A DNA stretch of 64,000 nt from Desulfovibrio sp. Marseille-P6017. GTDB taxonomy: Bacteria > Bacillota_A > Clostridia > Peptostreptococcales > Peptostreptococcaceae. The stretch lies in contig UWOR01000005.1 in NCBI GenBank assembly GCA_900604495.1, positions 124,001-188,000 on the forward strand. The letters run 5' to 3'. Positions within the stretch are counted from its first letter, which is position 1; every line of letters begins with the position of its first letter. A program made the position numbers and the translations under genes. The notes under the pieces are model-generated. The model had not been told where the DNA came from. It saw only the letters and a list, made by a program, of their open reading frames with translations, and made no database searches. Shown here piece after piece: positions 18,411 through 26,689 of the stretch.

Positions 18411-19244
18411 ATGATTGATAAAAAAGATTATTTTGTAAGGGAATTTAAATTTAATAATATAAAAACTAAAAGAATTAACTCAAATAAATATTATAAAATA
18501 TTATTTGTATTTTCGGGAGATTGTAATTTAAATTTAAATAATCAATCTCAAAGGTGTAGCACTGATAATATTATTTTAATAAGTCCTAATAATTTTATTG
18601 ATATAGAATCAAAATCAAAACAACTTTTAATAGTCTATGAACTATCAGTTACAGCAGAATTACTATATAAATTATCTGATGAAGAAACAGACCTTGTTAA
18701 AAGTTTTAATACTGTACCTTTTGAGTGTGCAGTTATAGATGCAAATACAGAAACCAATATGTTAACAAAAAATATATTAAAAAAGCTTGCTTATTTAAAA
18801 GAGGAAAATTATGAGTTTGCTAACAACCTATATATTAAAAGTATGTTATCAATAGTTCTAGTTCTAATACTAAGATCCTGTATATATGCAGAACCAAAGC
18901 AAAAAATAAAAAGAAGTAAACCATTTTTAATAGATGATATTTTTGCATATATTAACAACCACATTACAGAAGAAATTTCTCTTGATGATCTTGAAAAAGA
19001 ATTTTATGTTAGTAAATTTCATATATCTAGAGAATTCAAAAAAACTACGGGATTAACTTTACATCGTTATATAGTAAAAGCTAAATTAGATTTATCAAAA
19101 AAACTTATAGCAGAAGGAATGTCTATAGTAGACGTTGCAAATATTTGCGGAATAGGAAGTTATAATAATTTATTCCGTGCTTTTAAAAAGGAGTTTGGAG
19201 TTACACCAAAAGAATATTATAATGAAATAAAAAAATATAAATAG
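18411..19244 (+). CDS. AraC-family transcriptional regulator
   Basis: A 277-residue regulator with an N-terminal cupin-like ligand domain (about 1-150) and a C-terminal double helix-turn-helix (about 175-275), ending in the typical GIGSYNNLFRAFKKEFGVTP followed by EYY. The start follows AAAGGGGGG. It is divergent from the GPH-hydrolase-reductase operon, so it is probably its activator in response to the imported compound. A strong bidirectional terminator follows immediately. Confidence 0.92.
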   Translation: MIDKKDYFVREFKFNNIKTKRINSNKYYKILFVFSGDCNLNLNNQSQRCSTDNIILISPNNFIDIESKSKQLLIVYELSVTAELLYKLSDEETDLVKSFNTVPFECAVIDANTETNMLTKNILKKLAYLKEENYEFANNLYIKSMLSIVLVLILRSCIYAEPKQKIKRSKPFLIDDIFAYINNHITEEISLDDLEKEFYVSKFHISREFKKTTGLTLHRYIVKAKLDLSKKLIAEGMSIVDVANICGIGSYNNLFRAFKKEFGVTPKEYYNEIKKYK

Positions 19245-19284
19245 AAAAAGCCATCCAATAAATCCTTTTGGATGGCTTTTTCTA
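19242..19284. terminator. bidirectional terminator
   Basis: A perfect 17-bp stem (core AAAAAGCCATCCAA / TTGGATGGCTTTTT) with a nine-base loop separates the convergent AraC and thioesterase genes. Confidence 0.9.
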
Positions 19285-19290
19285 TTTATT

Positions 19291-20004
19291 TTATGATAAT
19301 TCTATTACCGCATTTAATTTATCCTTAGTTTTAGCTGTAATAATATGCTTGTCATCCTCTACAGTATAATAGCACTCAACCATTTCACCATATACAATCT
19401 CTTTTTTGTATATTATTCTTACATTGTCAAACACTATAGTCTTATAAATATCTTCAGGTAAAATTTCATATGCCATATCAAGATAGCTTAAATTGTGCAT
19501 ATGCTCATTTATATCTATGTCTCTTCTTTGTATATAATATTCTTTTTTAAATATGTAATCTTCACATTTTATGTCTTCTAAATCTTCATCAAATACTCTT
19601 TTATCAGGTTCTGATTCATATAAATCAATTAACTCTGGTGTAAGTCTTACGGGTCTTCTTCTATCTATATCTACAAATATCCATCTTGATGTAGCTATAG
19701 CAATTACATTACCTTCTTTATCCATAATCTGAAAATCACGATATGCATATAATCTATCTGATCCCCTTGACCATGTTTGAGCTTTTATTTCATCATTATA
19801 TTTAGGTCTTTTTATGACTTTCATTTTCCAGTCTAAAAGCATCCATGCCTTTCTTTTACTTTCTACTTCAAATACCCCATACCCTATAGATGCTGAATGA
19901 AATCCTGATACGTCTTCCATTATTTTAAGAAGTGCTTTGTTTGTAGCTTCGTTATTCTGTCCTATATCTTCTAATCCAATTATATAATTAGTACTATATA
20001 TCAT
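19291..20004 (-). CDS. acyl-ACP thioesterase
   Basis: A 237-residue double-hotdog enzyme of the acyl-ACP thioesterase family that releases fatty acids from acyl carrier protein in the cytosol. The first hotdog (about 1-140) contains GVFEVESKRKAWMLLDWKMK; the second holds the catalytic-type segment DIDINEHMHNLSYLDMA (about 164-180) with the conserved N-x-H-x-x-N-x-x-Y spacing. The start has GAAAGGTG upstream. It appears monocistronic. No partner genes nearby; in clostridia such enzymes are linked to membrane lipid tuning or free fatty acid release. Confidence 0.88.
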   Translation of the reverse strand: MIYSTNYIIGLEDIGQNNEATNKALLKIMEDVSGFHSASIGYGVFEVESKRKAWMLLDWKMKVIKRPKYNDEIKAQTWSRGSDRLYAYRDFQIMDKEGNVIAIATSRWIFVDIDRRRPVRLTPELIDLYESEPDKRVFDEDLEDIKCEDYIFKKEYYIQRRDIDINEHMHNLSYLDMAYEILPEDIYKTIVFDNVRIIYKKEIVYGEMVECYYTVEDDKHIITAKTKDKLNAVIELS

Positions 20005-20175
20005 AAATGTTCACCTTTCTAAATATTTTTATCAGTTATGTTATTTTATACTTTTTTATAAGTATTAGATCAATTCATATTTAAATATATATACACTTTT
20101 ATTATATCATAAGAATAATTCCTTAATTTAAATAAAACTATTGGGCTATTAATTGATTATTTTTAGATGAAAAGT

Positions 20176-20228
20176 AATTTAGGCATAAACATCTCTATTT
20201 TATATAGAGATTAGTTTATGCCTAAATT
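20176..20228 (-). terminator. terminator after the CPA1 antiporter gene
   Basis: A 15-bp stem (core TTTAGGCATAAAC / GTTTATGCCTAAA) encloses a second hairpin ATCTCTA-ttttat-ATAGAGAT. It lies about 42 bases beyond the antiporter stop. Confidence 0.75.
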
Positions 20229-20270
20229 ATCTTTAAAATATATTATTCACTTGTAATACATATTTTACTT

Positions 20271-21698
20271 TTATATTAAATGTTTTATATTATTTCCACT
20301 TAAAACCAATGTATCTCCATCTCTTATTACTGTAGACCCTTTAGGAACTAATATTTTATTATCTCGCTTTATCATAACAATGAGTATATCTTCCGGTATA
20401 TTTGAATCCATAATCGTTTTATCTACCCATTGATTATCTCTTGTTATGCTAACCTCTAATAAATCAGTATTTATTTCACCTGTGTAATCTGTAAAAGTTT
20501 TCAATACCAAAGATTCATCTTCATTATCAACTAAATCTAATACACTAGCCACCTTAGGTATAAGTGTTCCTTGTATTGCAACCGAGAATAAAGCTATAAA
20601 GAATATAATATGAAATATATCATTCTCTATACTAACGCCATATGTAACTGCAAATATTGCAAAAACAACTGACGCAGCTCCTCTAAGCCCAACCCAAGAT
20701 ATAAATATTTTTTCTTTAGCTGTAAATTTAAATGGACTAAGTATTATAAATGTAGCTAATGGTCTTGCGATTAATATCATAAATAGAGATATAGATACTG
20801 CCGTTGATGTAACATAAGGTAGCCTTGATGGGAAAGATAACAGACCTAATATAAAAAATAATGCTATTTGCATAATCCAAGATACTCCATCAAAAAAATG
20901 AAACATACTTTTCTTTTTAGGTACTTTACTATTTCCAATTATTATTCCTGCTATATATACACTCAAATATCCATTTCCACCTAAAAACTCACTAAGTGAA
21001 TATGAAAGTATTGCAACAGCAGTTACAAATATTGTATAAAATCCATCTACTTCAAAGTTTGAGTATTTAAGTATATAAACCGTGCTCTTTGCAAGTAAAA
21101 AACCTACTATCAATCCAAATACAATCTGCTTAATTATTATAGGTGACACCGTACTTATACTTAAATCTCCTGAGCTCTTCATCATTGTAAGTACTATAAG
21201 AGTCATCATATATGCAATTGGATCATTACTTCCACTTTCAACTTCTAAAAGTGATGCTAATGAACCTTTTAAATTTAGTTTTTGAGCTCTTAAAACAGCA
21301 AATACTGATGCAGCATCTGTAGATGCTACTATTGCTCCTATTAAAATTCCTTCTAATAGAGTAGTCTTTATTACTAAATGACAAAATAAACCTGTAAGAC
21401 CTGCCGTCATTATAACACCTAATGAAGACATTAATACTGATGGAAGTGCTACAGGCTTAGCCATCCTCCAATTTGTTCCAAAACCTCCATAGAACATAAT
21501 AAATACTAATCCTAGTGAAGATAATGTACTAGTTAGCTCATAGTTATCAAAGTAAATTCCAACTAGTCCATCTGATCCAAATAACATACCTAGGACAATA
21601 AATATAAGAAGCATTGGTACTCCAAATTTATATAAAACCTTAGTTGAAGTTATACAGATGATCAATACTAAACCACTAATTATCATCAATTCTGTCAT
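20271..21698 (-). CDS. CPA1-type K+(Na+)/H+ antiporter with TrkA-C domain (NhaP2/CvrA-like)
   Basis: A 475-residue membrane antiporter. About 12-13 TMs fill residues 1-390, including ASTDAASVFAVLR and the conserved acidic segment EVESGSNDPIAY (about 153-164) that carries ion-binding residues. A TrkA-C domain (about 400-475) follows, which in this family binds nucleotides or ions and gates transport. The start follows AAGGAGG. It is a single gene with its own terminator and is probably a housekeeping cation/pH homeostasis protein unrelated to the catabolic genes around it. Confidence 0.9.
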   Translation of the reverse strand: MTELMIISGLVLIICITSTKVLYKFGVPMLLIFIVLGMLFGSDGLVGIYFDNYELTSTLSSLGLVFIMFYGGFGTNWRMAKPVALPSVLMSSLGVIMTAGLTGLFCHLVIKTTLLEGILIGAIVASTDAASVFAVLRAQKLNLKGSLASLLEVESGSNDPIAYMMTLIVLTMMKSSGDLSISTVSPIIIKQIVFGLIVGFLLAKSTVYILKYSNFEVDGFYTIFVTAVAILSYSLSEFLGGNGYLSVYIAGIIIGNSKVPKKKSMFHFFDGVSWIMQIALFFILGLLSFPSRLPYVTSTAVSISLFMILIARPLATFIILSPFKFTAKEKIFISWVGLRGAASVVFAIFAVTYGVSIENDIFHIIFFIALFSVAIQGTLIPKVASVLDLVDNEDESLVLKTFTDYTGEINTDLLEVSITRDNQWVDKTIMDSNIPEDILIVMIKRDNKILVPKGSTVIRDGDTLVLSGNNIKHLI

Positions 21699-21986
21699 TA
21701 AATTCCTCCTTATATAATTTAGATTATCACTAATTACTCGAATCTTAAATCCAAATATTTCCTATAATTATGTTATTATCATAATATATTTTTTACAGTT
21801 TATCAAACTATCCCAGGTAAAATTCTTGTTAAATTCATATAATTATGAATAGTCTCCTTTTTTATATAGATTCCACTTTTCTGTTGTTAAATTTTTTAAT
21901 CAAGTTTAAAATATAAAATATCACGTATTGTTATTATTAGATAAGAAATACTGACCACAAATTATTTATACAACAGGAGAAATGAT

Positions 21987-22166
21987 ATGAGTAAGTTACT
22001 TTTAGATATAATAGGTAATGAATGTAAAATTACTATTTTAGGTATATGTGAAGTTAAAGGAACAATAATTGATATAGACGATACATGGATTAAATTCAAG
22101 TATAGAAAAAAAGGGCAAGTTAGACTTATTAGAAAGTGCTTTGTATCAAGTATCTTGTCATTATAA
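21987..22166 (+). CDS. small conserved-type protein, 59 residues
   Basis: A short ORF too small for usual cut-offs, with a good AGGAGA site seven bases before its ATG. The protein starts MSKLLLDIIGNECKI and reads as a small beta-rich, basic protein with alternating hydrophobic residues, an acidic turn (DIDDTWIKFK) and a basic C-terminal half (YRKKGQVRLIRK). It resembles small Sm-like or SH3-like barrel proteins of clostridia that are annotated only as hypothetical. A hairpin follows. The opposite-strand ORF over the same bases is a shadow. Function unknown. Confidence 0.6.
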   Translation: MSKLLLDIIGNECKITILGICEVKGTIIDIDDTWIKFKYRKKGQVRLIRKCFVSSILSL

Positions 22167-22207
22167 ATATAATTCATAAATTAAATAAATTTTAATTTAC
22201 ATAATAA

Positions 22208-22260
22208 ATAAAAATATGCCTAATAAGTTTCATTGCAGAAATTTTTAGACATATTTTTAT
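22208..22260. terminator. bidirectional stem-loop
   Basis: ATAAAAATATG and CTAA pair with TTAG and CATATTTTTAT around a 21-base loop, with one bulge on each side. It separates the convergent 59-residue gene and the creatininase-family gene. Confidence 0.65.
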
Positions 22261-22272
22261 AATTATACTATA

Positions 22273-23112
22273 TTAAAATCTATTTTTATTAAAATTAGAT
22301 GGTACCCAAGGGCATTTTTCTTCTACTTCCTTATTATATTCCTCAAGCTTTCTCATTTGCTCTACAACATGAGTTAAGTTCATTCTCTCTACCATTTGTT
22401 CAATAAGCTCTTCACCTTCATTAGCTAATTTATTTCTAGTTTCTTCATCTGGCACAGCAGTTGTACTCATATGATCTCCTTTTTCTTTGAAATAATATCC
22501 TATAGAGCCACTTTGATATGCCATACCAAATATATCATCAAATTGTTTACACGATTGAGGATTTTTATGTTCATATTTTGTTGTAAGTGGAACATCTTCT
22601 ATTCTATTCATAATTTTATAAGCACCAACACTAATAGCATGAAAGCTATCTAGAGATTTAAATAAATCTTGAGCATTTTTCATTACATGCATTGTCATAT
22701 CCATATATAATATAGGAACTCCTGTTTCATCCATAAAATCTCTTATCATTGGACTACATGTCATGTGAGCTGGACCATGGAAACTTATATAAATTTGACG
22801 TTTAAATCCTAATCTTAGTAAGTTTCTTGCTATTGCTCCAAGATAATCGATTCCTTCTCTTACACTTACTTGAACTGTACCTCTTGCACTTGCAGTAGCT
22901 CCTGCATAAAAATATGGAAGACCTGTTAATACTAAGCCATCACAAGCCTCTGCCATTTTTAGTGCATAAGCTTCACTAATAGTAGTTTCACAATCTAGTG
23001 GAAATCCTCCATGAAGTTCTACTGTTCCAACTGGAACTATAATAATATCATTTCTTGATAGATACTCTTCAACTTCATCATTAAGCATCTTTGGTAATAT
23101 TCTTGTACGCAT
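22273..23112 (-). CDS. creatininase-family metal-dependent amidohydrolase
   Basis: A 279-residue protein of the creatininase family (PF02633), whose members hydrolyse cyclic amides and related bonds with one or two metal ions. The metal-site segment GTVELHGGFPLDCET (about 28-42) has the expected Glu, His and Asp. The later NGHGGN-like segment is replaced by SFHGPAHM, so it is a divergent member. It is the third gene of the operon GPH symporter - amidohydrolase - creatininase, 15 bases after the amidohydrolase gene. Two hydrolases of different fold in one operon suggest stepwise opening of an N- or O-containing ring; the substrate is unknown. Confidence 0.85.
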   Translation of the reverse strand: MRTRILPKMLNDEVEEYLSRNDIIIVPVGTVELHGGFPLDCETTISEAYALKMAEACDGLVLTGLPYFYAGATASARGTVQVSVREGIDYLGAIARNLLRLGFKRQIYISFHGPAHMTCSPMIRDFMDETGVPILYMDMTMHVMKNAQDLFKSLDSFHAISVGAYKIMNRIEDVPLTTKYEHKNPQSCKQFDDIFGMAYQSGSIGYYFKEKGDHMSTTAVPDEETRNKLANEGEELIEQMVERMNLTHVVEQMRKLEEYNKEVEEKCPWVPSNFNKNRF

Positions 23113-23127
23113 TTTTATCTCCCCTAC

Positions 23128-23997
23128 TTATAAATTAAATAATTTAACTGAATTTCTATTACAAATATTCTCATAAGTTTTTTTATCTAAAGAACCTTCT
23201 TCATACTTTTCATCAAGCCACTTTCCAAGTGGAAATTCCATTTCATTGTTAACCATATCAGTTCCAAATAATAATCTATCATTGTATTTCTTTAAAAAAT
23301 TTAATCCAAACCCTTCATCACGCATAATAGCACAACCACCACTATTTGCAGATAAATCACCATATAAATTAGGATATTTTTCAAATAAATATGGTAGTCT
23401 ACCTCCTAAAGTAACCTTGCCACTTCCCCATTTCATTCTTTCTTCTAAAGAGTTTCCTGGGTCTTTGCTTATTTCATGCCAAAATGGTTGACTATGACCA
23501 ATAAACTTTAATTTAGGATACTTCTTTAATGCTTCTTCTAACATGAAAAGTCCACTATCATCTACAATACCATACTGATATCCTTCTTTGGGACTCATAT
23601 GAAATAAAATGGGTAAATCTAATTTTTCTGCAGCTTCAAATACTTTTTGTATAAAGGTATCATTTAATTTACGATTAATCATAAATTCTCCAATACCAAC
23701 TGCACCTTGTTCTTTGTATAAACTTAATCTTTCATATATACTATCTTCATTATTATAATCTAAATTACACATCCAAACATATTTATCTTTAAATATTTCA
23801 CATATTTTTCTACATTCGTCATTATAACCAATTGGCATCATTGAATTATTATTTTCTCCAGCTGACATTAGAATGCCTTTTTCAATGTTTAATTTATTTA
23901 AGTGAGGTATCATATTTTCTGCACTTGAAATAAACATCTTATCAGTTTTAGGGTATTGATTTAAAGTTAAATGAAGATGGATATCTATTTTTTTCAT
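23128..23997 (-). CDS. amidohydrolase-2 family metal-dependent hydrolase
   Basis: A 289-residue TIM-barrel enzyme of the Amidohydro_2 group (PF04909; the family includes decarboxylases and lactonases). Metal ligands are visible as HLHLT (7-11), LFHMSP (about 151-156), FIGHSQPFW (about 181) and LLFGTDMV (about 244-251). It lies three bases after the GPH gene stop, so it is co-translated with the transporter. The family acts on lactone- or aromatic-acid-like compounds as often as on amides, so the reaction cannot be given. Confidence 0.85.
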   Translation of the reverse strand: MKKIDIHLHLTLNQYPKTDKMFISSAENMIPHLNKLNIEKGILMSAGENNNSMMPIGYNDECRKICEIFKDKYVWMCNLDYNNEDSIYERLSLYKEQGAVGIGEFMINRKLNDTFIQKVFEAAEKLDLPILFHMSPKEGYQYGIVDDSGLFMLEEALKKYPKLKFIGHSQPFWHEISKDPGNSLEERMKWGSGKVTLGGRLPYLFEKYPNLYGDLSANSGGCAIMRDEGFGLNFLKKYNDRLLFGTDMVNNEMEFPLGKWLDEKYEEGSLDKKTYENICNRNSVKLFNL

Positions 23998-24000
23998 ATT

Positions 24001-25401
24001 TTATAAATTCCCCACTTCTTTAATGTTTTTCTCTCTTTTTTGTTTTAATGCATCATACATTTCTTCTGTTTTACTTTTATTAAGATTAAATATAAATCCA
24101 ATTCCTATTACTTGTAATACACAAGTTATAACTGGTAGTAATGTTACAAGAAGATATATACCATTTATAGTTTCTGCAGTTTGTACTACATTGCTTCCTG
24201 ATACATATCCTATTGCTCCTAATCCAAATGATACAAATGCAGAAGCGATAGTTGATCCTATTTTTCTACTAAATGTATATAAAGAGTACATAGAACCGTC
24301 ACTACGTTCGTTAAATTTCCATTCGCTATAATCAAGACAATCTGTAACTAATGCCCAAATTAACATAGTAAATGCAGTTTGACCTATCATCGCTATTAAG
24401 TATAAAGCTGAATATACATATACATTCTTTATTTCAACTACAAATGGAATAACACTGAATACAGTACTAAATAAAATTCCTGCCATTAAAGTTGCCTTTT
24501 TACCATACTTTTCAACAAGTTTTGGAACAAGTGGGAAGCAAAGTAAAAGAATTGGCACTGATGCAAAACTAAGTAAAGTCATTATAGAAGTATTTTGATA
24601 ATACTCTTTAAATATATAACTTCTTATTTGGCTAGAGCCAGTTATATAAAGCATACTACCTATAGTTGCTATCATGACTCCTATTAATGGTCTATTTTTA
24701 ACAACTGCTTTTAAAACATTTCCATAATTAAACTTCTCACCATTTTCTTTCTTTTCAACACGAACACGCTCTTCTGTATTTTTTAATAAAAGAGAATAAC
24801 TAATAATACTTAAAATACCAAATATAATTCCTAATAATGTAAATCTTTCTGGGATAATATTGCTATTTGCATCAAAACATATAACTGGTACAAAAGATAA
24901 AGCCCCTATACCAACAAGTGTACCACCTATACTTCTTGCTCTTGATAACTTACTTCTATCAATTGGATCTGTACTAACAACGTTTGCCATAGCTCCAAAA
25001 GGCATTGAAGTTCCTGTATAGCTCATTCCATATAATACATATACAAAAGCTACCCAAGCATGTAATGCAACTCCAGTGAATGGAACACTAGTAAAACACA
25101 ATACTCCTGATAATGCTAGTGGAACCATAAATATTTTAATCCATGGCTTAAACTTATCACCTGATTTACCAATCATCCATCTGTCTGGTAAAGAACCCAT
25201 TATAGGGTCATTAATAGCATCCCATAATCTAGCTGCTAAGAATAATGTCCCCATCCATGCACTACTAATTCCTAATACATAAGTACAGAATATTAAAAAG
25301 TATGCATCTACAAATAAATTAACAAAACTCCCTGCCATATCTCCAAATACATAACCTATTTCATCCTTTTTACCAAAAGGACGCACGCTTTTGTTTACCA
25401 T
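24001..25401 (-). CDS. GPH-family cation symporter (MFS), second copy
   Basis: A 466-residue membrane carrier, paralogous to the protein at 16875-18239 (shared segments include WDAINDPIMGSLPDRW, MPFGAMANVVSTDPIDRSKL and a WALVTDCLDYSEW loop). About 12 TMs are predicted. It starts after TAGGGGGAAG and heads the operon with the amidohydrolase and creatininase-family genes. A cre-like box and AraC-style repeats lie upstream, pointing to induction by substrate and carbon catabolite control. Confidence 0.88.
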   Translation of the reverse strand: MVNKSVRPFGKKDEIGYVFGDMAGSFVNLFVDAYFLIFCTYVLGISSAWMGTLFLAARLWDAINDPIMGSLPDRWMIGKSGDKFKPWIKIFMVPLALSGVLCFTSVPFTGVALHAWVAFVYVLYGMSYTGTSMPFGAMANVVSTDPIDRSKLSRARSIGGTLVGIGALSFVPVICFDANSNIIPERFTLLGIIFGILSIISYSLLLKNTEERVRVEKKENGEKFNYGNVLKAVVKNRPLIGVMIATIGSMLYITGSSQIRSYIFKEYYQNTSIMTLLSFASVPILLLCFPLVPKLVEKYGKKATLMAGILFSTVFSVIPFVVEIKNVYVYSALYLIAMIGQTAFTMLIWALVTDCLDYSEWKFNERSDGSMYSLYTFSRKIGSTIASAFVSFGLGAIGYVSGSNVVQTAETINGIYLLVTLLPVITCVLQVIGIGFIFNLNKSKTEEMYDALKQKREKNIKEVGNL

Positions 25402-25436
25402 ATAGATCTTCCCCCTAAATAATTTAATGATTTTTA

Positions 25437-25451
25437 GTAAAACGTTTACAA
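25437..25451 (-). promoter_or_regulatory. cre-like catabolite-repression site
   Basis: The minus strand reads TTGTAAACGTTTTAC, matching the cre consensus (WTGNAARCGNWWWCA type) at the central AACGTT and most flanking positions, with about two mismatches. It is 36-50 bases before the GPH start, in or just after the likely promoter, where CcpA would block initiation. Confidence 0.5.
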
Positions 25452-25473
25452 CTCTATAATAATCTATTTTATT

Positions 25474-25518
25474 TGCAATTTAAATTGCATAATTTACAAA
25501 AAACATTGCAAATATTAC
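25474..25518. promoter_or_regulatory. palindrome plus direct repeats between GPH operon and araC-type gene
   Basis: A perfect 16-bp palindrome TGCAATTTAAATTGCA (25474-25489) overlaps the first of two direct repeats, ATTGCATAATTTAC (25484-25497) and ATTGCAAATATTAC (25505-25518), set 21 bp apart. The two-turn spacing is typical for AraC-family sites. Confidence 0.55.
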
Positions 25519-25585
25519 ATAAAATCATTACTATTATTAGTAATTAGTAATTTAAATTTTGTTAATTTAATAGGAGAAATTATAT

Positions 25586-26566
25586 ATGAAACTTTCTGAA
25601 ATTGAAGAGTTAATAAGATTAAACAAGATAAGTGTAATAAATGATACAGAAATTCTTAATGAAATAGTAAATCAAAAAAGAACAGATTTTTTAGGCATAT
25701 TGACAGATGATGGAAGCTACATTGGATATAAAGATATAGAAATGAATAGCTCGTTTATTGATGCACATGATATGATTGATTCTGAAAAAGACACTGTAAC
25801 TTTACATAATCATGGATTTTATGAAATAATCTTTTGTAAGTCAGGAAATATTCAATATTTAATAGAGGATGATAGATACAATATTCAAAAAGGAAGTATA
25901 ATAATTATTCCACCTGGAGCTTCTCATCGACCACTGCTATGTGAAGCCTCAAAAGAAACTTATCATCGTACAGTAATATGGATCAACTCAAATTTTTATA
26001 ATCAATGTAGTAAAATGCTTAAATTAACTGAAAAAATTGAACATGACCCCATGTTAAATGGTCACTATGTTCTTCAAACATATAGCACACTTTATTTACA
26101 AGTAGAACAAATTATAGAGCTTTTACTTCAAGAAAAAGCTAATTCAAATCCATCTAACGAATTTTTCTGTTATAGCTTATTTGTTCAATTATATTGTTTA
26201 TTTTATAGAGCTCATTGTTATAAAAATTTATCTTATTCTAAGCCAGAAAAAACCATATTACTAGATGAGATATTACACTATATATCAAATAATTTATCAC
26301 AAAAAATCACTATTAAATCTATTGCTGATCATTTTCATATAAGTGAGTCTAGTGTTAATCAGCTATTTAAAAAGAATTTTAATACTAGTGTATATAAATT
26401 AATAACACAAAAAAGACTTACAACATCTAAAAAACTAATTATGGACAATGTTCCTTTAAAAGAGATTCCACATCAGTGTGGTTTTTCAGATTACTCTGTT
26501 TTTTATAAAGCGTTTACTAAAGAATATAAAATATCTCCAAAAGAATTTAAAAATTATAATCTATAA
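25586..26566 (+). CDS. AraC-family regulator with cupin sensor
   Basis: A 326-residue regulator. The N-terminal half has a cupin (about 65-150, with LHNHGFYEIIFCKSG and IIIPPGASHRP), and the C-terminal double helix-turn-helix spans about 225-325, ending CGFSDYSVFYKAFTKEYKIS. It starts after ATAGGAG and is divergent from the GPH-amidohydrolase-creatininase operon, with repeats of AraC geometry in between. It probably activates that operon when the imported compound is bound. Confidence 0.92.
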   Translation: MKLSEIEELIRLNKISVINDTEILNEIVNQKRTDFLGILTDDGSYIGYKDIEMNSSFIDAHDMIDSEKDTVTLHNHGFYEIIFCKSGNIQYLIEDDRYNIQKGSIIIIPPGASHRPLLCEASKETYHRTVIWINSNFYNQCSKMLKLTEKIEHDPMLNGHYVLQTYSTLYLQVEQIIELLLQEKANSNPSNEFFCYSLFVQLYCLFYRAHCYKNLSYSKPEKTILLDEILHYISNNLSQKITIKSIADHFHISESSVNQLFKKNFNTSVYKLITQKRLTTSKKLIMDNVPLKEIPHQCGFSDYSVFYKAFTKEYKISPKEFKNYNL

Positions 26567-26568
26567 AG

Positions 26569-26618
26569 AAATACTGTAGATAGATTTGTAATAATCAAAC
26601 TTATCTACAGTATTTTTT
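26569..26618. terminator. terminator after araC-type gene
   Basis: A perfect 14-bp stem (AAATACTGTAGATA / TATCTACAGTATTT) with a 19-base loop followed by a T run begins right after the regulator stop. Confidence 0.85.
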
Positions 26619-26689
26619 ATAAATTTATTTTATATTAAGTTATATTTAATATAAAATAAATTTTCAATCCATCTCCTAGATTGTTTATA

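Noticed and set aside
21962..22177. 71-codon minus-strand ORF over the 59-residue gene
   Set aside because: The plus-strand ORF has a proper ribosome binding site, normal composition and a terminator; this one has none of these.
24023..24331. 102-codon plus-strand ORF inside the GPH gene
   Set aside because: Antisense shadow of a clear transporter gene.
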